From the NCBI GenBank assembly GCA_003024175.1, contig MDYQ01000101.1, forward strand, positions 1 through 64,000: a stretch of DNA of 64,000 nucleotides. Reading direction: 5' to 3'. Under the pieces are notes generated by a model, which did no database searches, was not told the origin of the DNA, and worked only from the letters and a program-made list of their open reading frames with translations. How positions within the stretch are numbered: the first letter of the stretch is position 1; every line of letters begins with the position of its first letter. The stretch comes from Planoprotostelium fungivorum (Eukaryota > Evosea > Variosea > Cavosteliida > Cavosteliaceae). The position numbers were made by a program, and so were the translations under genes. Of this stretch, positions 57,240 through 64,000 are shown piece by piece.

Positions 57240-60200
57240 ATGCGGCCTACCTTGCTTTGGTTCATCTTGGCTGTCAGTCTGTTCCTGTCGTTACCGGCAA
57301 CATGTGGAGCCGATCAAGTATTAATGATGAAGGAGATCTGGGCCACACTAGAAGGTGAGGGACTTTCGTAGTCACTTAGGTTGATATGAGATAACAGGGT
57401 CGTCTCAGTATTGGCAGGAAAACGACGTGAGATTTACCATCTTTATCACCATCAAGCACAGTGACATACACCTCCAAACGTCTCGCTTCACTTCTCGTGT
57501 AATTACTGACCTTGTTTCAGGTTTGTAATTCTACCGATTATATTGGTGTTACCTGTGATTCCACCTCCTCCTGGCCAGTCCAGATCATTCTCCCTCAAAT
57601 GGGACTGAATGGCATCATCTCCCCTTCCATCGGTAGCCTAGTCAACCTCACCACCTTAGATCTCTCATCCAACTCGATCTCGGGTCCTATTCCATCATCC
57701 ATCGGAGACCTCACCTCCCTTCTGTCTCTCACCTTGTCCGACAATCTCATCAACGGGTCGATCCCCTCTTCCATCGAGAATCTAAACAGTCTCGTCATCG
57801 CGAATCTATCTCACAACGAGCTCACCGGACCCATCCCCGACTCCATCGGCAACCTCACCTCTCTCACGAACCTCGACCTCAGCGGCAATCAATTGAACGG
57901 ATCCATTCCTTCCACCATCGACCGCCTGACCTCCCTTCTTCACATCTCTCTCGCCATGAACCAACTCTCCGGCATCATCCCCGATGCCATCGATGGTCTC
58001 GTCTCTCTCCAGACCTTCAACCTGAGTTTGAATCGATTGAGTGGTCCCCTCCCCTCCTCCATCGGCGATCTGTCCTCTCTCACTGTCCTCGACTTCAACC
58101 ACAATCGATTGAACGGATCCATCCCCTCATCCATCGGACGTCTCAGCTCCCTCCAGTCCCTCTCTCTGCTCTCCAACGAATTGACTGGGTCGATTCCAGA
58201 GACGATCGGTGATCTGGACAACCTCACCGCTCTCTACCTCTCCTCCAATTCACTGCACGGACCCATTCCTCCCTCCCTCTGCACATCTCCTTCATTGTCA
58301 ACCGTAGATCTATCTTACAATTCACTCAATGGGTCGATTCCAGTACATCTCAACCTTCCCAACCTCACCACATTGGATCTCTCTAGCAATCTCCTATCGG
58401 GGCCCATCCCTTCTTCCATCGGTCGTCTGACATCTCTCCGCACTCTATCATTGCACGACAACCAACTGAATGGATCCATCCCTGACACCATCGGTAACCT
58501 CACCTCTATCCTTCAATTGCTCCTCTACAAGAATCTGCTCACGGGTCTGATTCCATCATCCATCGGCCGTCTCAGCTCCCTCCAATTGCTCTCTATGCAC
58601 ACCAATCGATTGATCGGACCTATCCCCCACATCATGGGAAACCTCTCCTCTCTCTCACTCTTGTCCCTCAGCAGTAACCCACTCACGGGTACAATTCCGT
58701 CTTCCTTCGGCCGTCTGGTCAATCTACAAATGTTGGACATGGGAATCTGCCAATTCAGTGGACCCATCCCCCTTGCCTTTGGAGGTATGAAGAATCTCAC
58801 CATCCTGTACCTCTATTTCAACAGCTTCACGGGTACAATCCCCTCCGTCCTCGGCAATCTGACCTCCCTCCAATCCCTCGCCCTGCACGGTAACCAACTG
58901 AGTGGACCCATCCCAGATGTCATCGGAAAGCTGTCCAACCTCACTGCCTTATACCTCTCTTACAATTCACTGACGGGATCCATTGACACCATTGGGAATC
59001 TCACGTCCATCGAGACGCTCTACCTGGGTGTCAACACATTCAGTGGAATCATCCCATCCTCCATCTTTCGCCTCGAGGCACTCAAGATCCTCGACTTGGC
59101 GTACAATTATCTCATTGGAGACATCGCCTCCATCGGCGGGCTCACCTCCATACGAACCATTGATCTGACTGATAACGGCCTGACGGGCTCCATTCCAGAC
59201 GCCACCGGAGATCTATCCTCTCTCGTCAGTCTATCACTCTCGGACAACCGGTTCGTGGGAGCCATTCCCTCTTCCATCGGTCGCCTAGTCAATCTGCAGG
59301 AGTTATACTTATGGAGGAACAACCTGGAGCAGATGCCACCCACCATGGGTGATCTCCATTCTCTCGTGATTCTGCATCTGTACGACAATCAACTCACTGG
59401 TCCATTACCTGGTGAGAACAGATCACGATGTCATCGTTTGAGCAGATGACTGAATGATCCAGGTGGAATGACAAATCTACCCAATCTATCGGATTTGCGC
59501 TTGTATTATAACTCGCTCAATGGCACCGTGGAGGGAAGAAATCTCACTCTCCCTCCCCTGAAGACTCTCGACTTGTACGGCAACAGATTCACGTCAGTAG
59601 GGTACATCAACGTCACTGATTCTTGCAACCTCTCTGGCATGATTTTTCCTTGCAATCCTCGACTGAACGTGGCGCCAATCTGCACCCCATCGGTGAATTA
59701 CGATTGCCCCGTCAGCAGATCGAGCTCTTCCACCAGAATCACCAGCAGCCCAAAGTCTTCGACGAGAATCACCAGCAGGTCGAGTTCTTCCGTGAGACCC
59801 ACTGGATCAGTTCATTCTACCACGAATCCGTCCATAGGCCCTACCAACACAACCGAAACTTTGATGTCTGCGGGACAAGCGAAGGTGAGAAAATCAAAAC
59901 AGTCAACGAGAATGACTATGTATAGATCCTATTGGACAGTTCACCATGGAGTAATGGCCGAGAGTTTGTGGTGAGAAAGTGAGAAGAGAAAATCACTCAG
60001 CCGTTTCAGGTTGGCGAAGTCATCTCTTCTGTGATCGATGCCCTCCTCCGTAGCACATCATCCTTTGGGTACCAATCAAAGAACGTGTCACTCGAGCTAC
60101 AGACTTTTGATTTGAGCTCGAACGGTCAGGTGAAGAATAGCATTCCCAGCCAAGGCGTTTCAGTAGTGCTTCCAACCTCAATCTTATCCACTCCACGAGG

Positions 60201-60904
60201 TGATGTTCCCTCGCTCGTCTCTAGATTGAATGACAAGGAACAGTCTCTGTATCTCTCTTCGATCTCATTCAATCCTTATGTGTTTTTCGATCCTAGGGAC
60301 ATGTGAGTCCTCTACGCACTCTGTCTGTCTGACGTTTGAACAGATACAGTCGTGTGGTAGGTGTGACCGTGTATTCCTCCGGGAAGGAATTACCGATCAG
60401 ACGTGCGAGAGATCTCATCCGCATCACGATGGGTGTCATCGATCAGCTAACATCTGGTCAAGGTGAGACGATCGTTCATCAGTCGAACGAGACTGAAAGA
60501 CATACAGTTGCAACGTGTCAGTATTGGAACGAATCGACTATCTCGTGGGAAAGAGATGGATGCAGCCTCGTTGTAGAGAACGGAGTCACCATCTGTCAGA
60601 GCAACCACCTCACGTACTTTTCGATCGGTGCAGATTCTGCATCTTTTTCGGTCGTCTCTACCAAGGGAGGTTCGAATAAGGCGGTCGTCATCGCTGTGGT
60701 CTGCAGTATAGTAGGCGCCTTTATCCTTGTGTTCATCGTGCTATTCGCCATCTATCATCGTAGGTATTATAAGAAGAAGGTGAGTCAACCTCCGTTCTGA
60801 ATAAATTGAACCTTCTGACGTTGGGAAACCAGGAGGAGCAGAACATGTCGTTTTCAGTGCTAGGTGATGAAGGGATAGAACTTGCAGAGAAGTCAGCTCA
60901 ATAA
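57240..60904 (+). CDS. LRR receptor-like membrane protein with GPS autoproteolysis motif
   Basis: The signal peptide MRPTLLWFILAVSLFLSLPA is followed by a plant-type LRR N-cap (VCNSTDYIGVTCDSTSSWP). About two dozen 24-residue plant-type repeats lie almost wholly in one long exon (57512-59449; for example LTTLDLSSNSISGPIPSSIG). A Ser/Thr-rich segment (59720-59880) and a region resembling a GAIN domain (VISSVIDALLRSTSSFGYQS, VSVVLPTSIL, LYLSSISFNPYVFFDP) precede a GPS motif at about 60516-60626: CQYWNESTISWERDGCSLV then NGVTICQSNHLTYFSIG. Its Cys pair, Trp and the HL-T cleavage triplet are all present. One membrane span (VVIAVVCSIVGAFILVFIVL) and a basic juxtamembrane (YHRRYYKKK) lead to a short cytosolic tail ending ELAEKSAQ, without a kinase or 7TM domain. 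Probably a self-cleaving cell-surface receptor or adhesion protein; ligand unknown. Confidence 0.88.
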
Positions 60905-61375
60905 AATAAGGTCGAAGGGTAGGGCGCAAGATGCCTTTCTTCTTCCACCGAAAGATACACTCAGTTAACATTGCACACTCCATTGGCAATTAAACCTGTT
61001 CGATTTGTTCAGATTCTACCGTCTATCGCATCTGTTATGAGCATCGTGATGATCGTACCTATCTTCATTCTCAATGACATGAAAGCCTCATATAGAACAG
61101 ACGATCCTCTTCCTCTGTACCTAGTTGACAAAAGTCGAAAATGGTTGTTAAAATAGTTAGCCACGCTTACTGTGCCAGGATGTTTCCACGAACGAGCTAC
61201 GGAATACCTGGCACGTCCGAGATAAGAACAAGGATCGGACTGCAGTCAGACACGACGAACAAATCACCGTGGAGAAGACGAAGTATTGTTCCACTTGGTT
61301 GCATGCACGGCGTTCTGAAAGAAAATTCTTCGAAGTCAAAAAAATGTTCCGTAGATCAGATCACATCAGCTCGCC
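60905..61375 (+). other. Intergenic region and EMC1 promoter
   Basis: 470 bp after the receptor stop. AATAAA overlaps the stop at 60899-60906 and may serve as the poly(A) signal. Short open frames on both strands have no recognisable content. The distal part must hold the promoter of the EMC1 gene that begins at 61376. Confidence 0.35.
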
Positions 61376-64000
61376 ATGACGAGACGAGGGCTGATTCTAA
61401 TACTGACACTCTTCTTCACGACGGTATATACATCACCGATATTTGCAGATGAAGCCGGTGTGATCGATTGGTGAGGAGTAGAATTGGCTTCATCCCCTGA
61501 TTGCCATCGCAGGACCATTCAAAACGTAGGAACTCCCTCTAATGCCATCTTCCATCCTCAAAAGAGAGCAGTCTATGTCTCCACAGATTCTAATGTCTTA
61601 GCTGCCCTTTCATTGAAGAATGGCGATATAAGTGAGATCATCTATCCCCCTCTCATTCTCATACTTTCAGTTTGGAGAAGAGTCTTCGATCTCCCCACCG
61701 GTCGTCTCATTCAGAAGGGAAATGGTGATCCACCGCCCTCCATTCCATCATCTCACCCATCCAGTCTTACTCTTGACCGTCAACCTCGGTAGAGAATTGT
61801 ACCTCTTAGACAACACCGAAGGATCTGTCTTGTGGAACTTGGCAACAGGCTCTTCCCCCACACATCACACCGATCACACCTTTTTGGGCGACATCGACGG
61901 TGATGGCATCGAAGATCTCGCTTCTCTCCTCGGTGATGTCGTACAACTTCGTTCGGGAAGAGATGGAAATCTCGTGTGGAAGTCACAGATACAGTGAGAT
62001 TTCCTCTAGATTTCGAGCTGAAGAAATCAGGGGTGGAGAGGGAGGCTCTCTGACAGCAGATGCCACGTCATTATACGTCATACGCTCCGATCGTGTCTTC
62101 AAGCTGGACATCAAATCTGGGCAGGTTGTAGAGAGCTCCGTGGAGGGCAAAAAGGGAAAGGTGGAAGCCGGAGGGATATCGCAACAGCAATTTTGGACGG
62201 CTGAAGGAGGACGATTGTACAGCATCAAGTTGGATTCGAAGCAGTGGTCGAACCATGCATCGTTGAAGGTAAGATATATCACATCAACATGACGATCGTG
62301 ATGACAGCGACGATGATGATGTTGACGATATTGATGATGAGATAGGGAGAGAAGGTGTCTAACGTGGAAATCAACGGCAACAATGTCTTCGTGGCAGCTC
62401 AAGCCGAAAATCAGATCCAAATCACCTCCGTTATAGACGGACAGACCTCCACGGAGAACATCGTCCTCTCTTCCAACGTATCCACCACAATTCCCCTCAA
62501 CAAGGTGACACCTTCCACGACATCTCATGACATCATGTCATCACAAAGTCTCCACCTCTGAAACCGAACAGATGTTCTTGAATGCGTACAACACGAAAGA
62601 AGGAAAGAGGGGCTACAGGGTGTTGGCCCTCTTCTCTGATGAGAGCCTTGCCCTGTTTTCCGGTGTTCCAAAGGAGAGCGGCTCGCTGGAGAAGCAGTGG
62701 AACAGAGAAGAAGGTCTCAGTCAACTCAACTCTCACGTCATCGTTGACCTGCCCGACATCCATGTCTACACGAGATACATGAGAGAAGTCGGTGAAACGC
62801 AAGGTGAGGAGTGGCTCGTTGTAGATGGACATCTCACGCCCTCTTCAGACGGTCTCTTGCAGGGATGGCTGCATCGAGTGCACGCACAGATGACACAACT
62901 GAGAGAATTTGTATCCGGTGGAAATGGTGTAGACAGTTACTCTGAGGTCAGGCCTTACACCGATCCGATGGGTTTCCGCAAGATGATCATCGGTGTGTCC
63001 AGGTGAGATGCCGTTACCGTTCGAAATTCAAATGTACGGCCAGGGCGGGAAAACTCTTTGGCATCCAGACGGACTCTTCGACCGTGGTGTGGTCCAATTA
63101 TTTGGGCCCCGAGCGATGTGGACAACCCAAGGACCTCGTTGTAGTTCGAAAGTCCTCTCACTTTCCTCCCAGCTGTCTGTTGATCTGCAGCAACGAGAAG
63201 AAGACCGATTTGATTTGGTTCAACCCTCTCGATGGTACCAACCTCACCGTACAACACTTACCCATCCACTACAAGAGGTGCGAGTTTCCCCGAATTTCCC
63301 GCGAATTTTCTCACACGTGATAGATACATCACGATACCCCTGTCCGTGGTGGAGGAAGAGAAGTTGGGAGATCAACGATTGATCTCTCTCATCGACGATG
63401 ACAACCGCATCCATTCACTGTCTCCCCCCAGCGTAAAGAGAGACATCAGCGATGCAGTCCTGACATCGAGACGTCCCATCACCTTCTGGCACGTGGCCGA
63501 ACTGAACGAGAGCATCGTCCGTGGATACACCGTGGGACAACAGGTGAGGGCCGTGGGAGGGGCCGGAGTGACTCGTTGTAGACGAGAGATCATTTCGAAT
63601 CCGAGGAGGTGTGGAGCGTTCCCCTGGGAAGCCACGGAAAATCGGAAAAAATCGTCTCCGCGGCGTATGTCGATGTCGACAATGCCATCGCATCGGCGGC
63701 CCGTATCCTTGGTAACCGCGATGCCCTGCCCAAATATTTGAACCGCAATTTGTTTGCCGTGGCCACGGAGTCCTCCACTTCGATTGGAGTGAGTCCAAGA
63801 CTGAAATTCATTCAATCCATATTGACTGGTTGTAGATCTACTTGATCGATGGAGTCACCGGTAGTATCGTTCACTCTACCGTCGTTCCCTCAGCCACCGG
63901 TCCAGTTCACATGAAACTCGTTGAAAACTGGTTGGTCTTCACCTACTTCAACTTACGTCACAACCGTCACGAAGTTTCCGTGGTCGAATTATTCGAGCAG
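61376..64000 (+). CDS. EMC1: ER membrane protein complex subunit 1 (EMC1), 3' end beyond window
   Basis: The start at 61376 gives the signal peptide MTRRGLILILTLFFTTVYTS followed by the conserved start of the mature chain, FADEAGVIDW, then HRRTIQNVGTPSNAIFHPQK and YVSTDSNVLAALSLKNGDI, as in EMC1 (DW...G, ATE.NVIAALN..TG). PQQ-like beta-propeller strands follow: LYLLDNTEGSVLWNLATGS, FLGDIDGDGIEDLASLLGD, VVWSNYLGPERCGQ, IWFNPLDGTNLTVQHLP. The final visible exons carry KYLNRNLFAVATESSTS, IYLIDGVTGSIVHSTVVPSA, and VHMKLVENWLVFTYFNLRHN with VSVVELFEQ, the conserved EMC1 H..ENW..Y.YFN..R.E.SV.EL.E block. EMC1 is the large lumenal subunit of the complex inserting transmembrane segments at the ER. 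The C-terminal DUF1620 rest and membrane anchor lie outside the window. Confidence 0.93.

Noticed and set aside
57595-59388. Long antisense open frames opposite the LRR receptor exon
   Set aside because: They mirror the 72-bp periodic LRR codons and have no independent motifs; they are shadows of the repeat composition.

Overview
The window reads as nuclear DNA of a gene-dense, free-living protist. Genes are packed on both strands with short intergenic spaces. Nearly every gene is cut by many very short introns (about 30-70 bp, GTGAG or GTAAG to CAG), and coding sequence is only moderately GC-rich. An LRR/RasGEF signalling protein, a CAP10 glycosyltransferase, a fused alpha-beta tryptophan synthase and secreted LamG/Cys-rich proteins point to an amoebozoan-like (protosteloid/variosean) organism. 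That placement is inference; no marker rRNA is present.

Layout. 0-2.4 kb: an unrecognised charged protein, a cyclophilin and a candidate mitochondrial ATP synthase inhibitor. 2.4-6.5 kb: an AT-richer, gene-poor island containing a fold-back element with 129-bp inverted arms. 6.5-10.8 kb: the most striking metabolic locus. An isocyanide synthase (PvcA/DIT1) fused to an Fe(II)/2-oxoglutarate dioxygenase (PvcB/TauD) is divergently paired across 221 bp with a class A flavin monooxygenase. The synthase gene is interrupted by a one-N gap flanked by two 248-bp near-identical copies, probably unmerged haplotypes. 10.9-15.8 kb: a GT90 (CAP10) glycosyltransferase and the nuclear pore scaffold Nup107. 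16-22.2 kb: a large LRR - formin-type GBD/FH3 - ubiquitin-like repeats - RasGEF protein with an N-myristoylation signal. 22.3-30 kb: EI24, a small Lys-rich protein, the phosphate exporter XPR1 (SPX-EXS) and the Sar1 GEF SEC12/PREB.

30.4-39.4 kb: an LRR protein, leucine carboxyl methyltransferase (PP2A), fused tryptophan synthase and an apparent glyoxalase(VOC)-flavin monooxygenase fusion. 40-45 kb: a secreted LamG/PIR-like protein, BAP31 and a coiled-coil protein. 45.3-51 kb: an unrecognised helical protein and a 2-oxoadipate dehydrogenase E1 (DHTKD1). 51.3-56.8 kb: a MOV10-like SF1 helicase with eroded motifs and a long extra C-terminus, and a PH-domain protein. 57.2-60.9 kb: a plant-style LRR receptor that also carries an animal-type GPS autoproteolysis motif and a single membrane span. 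61.4 kb to the end: EMC1, running off the window.

Most genes are unlinked housekeeping functions: ER and secretory (SEC12, BAP31, EMC1, EI24), nuclear pore, and amino-acid metabolism. The isocyanide synthase/monooxygenase pair is the one convincing pathway-level linkage. All exon limits were read by eye from splice-like signals and frame, so gene ends are firmer than internal junctions.
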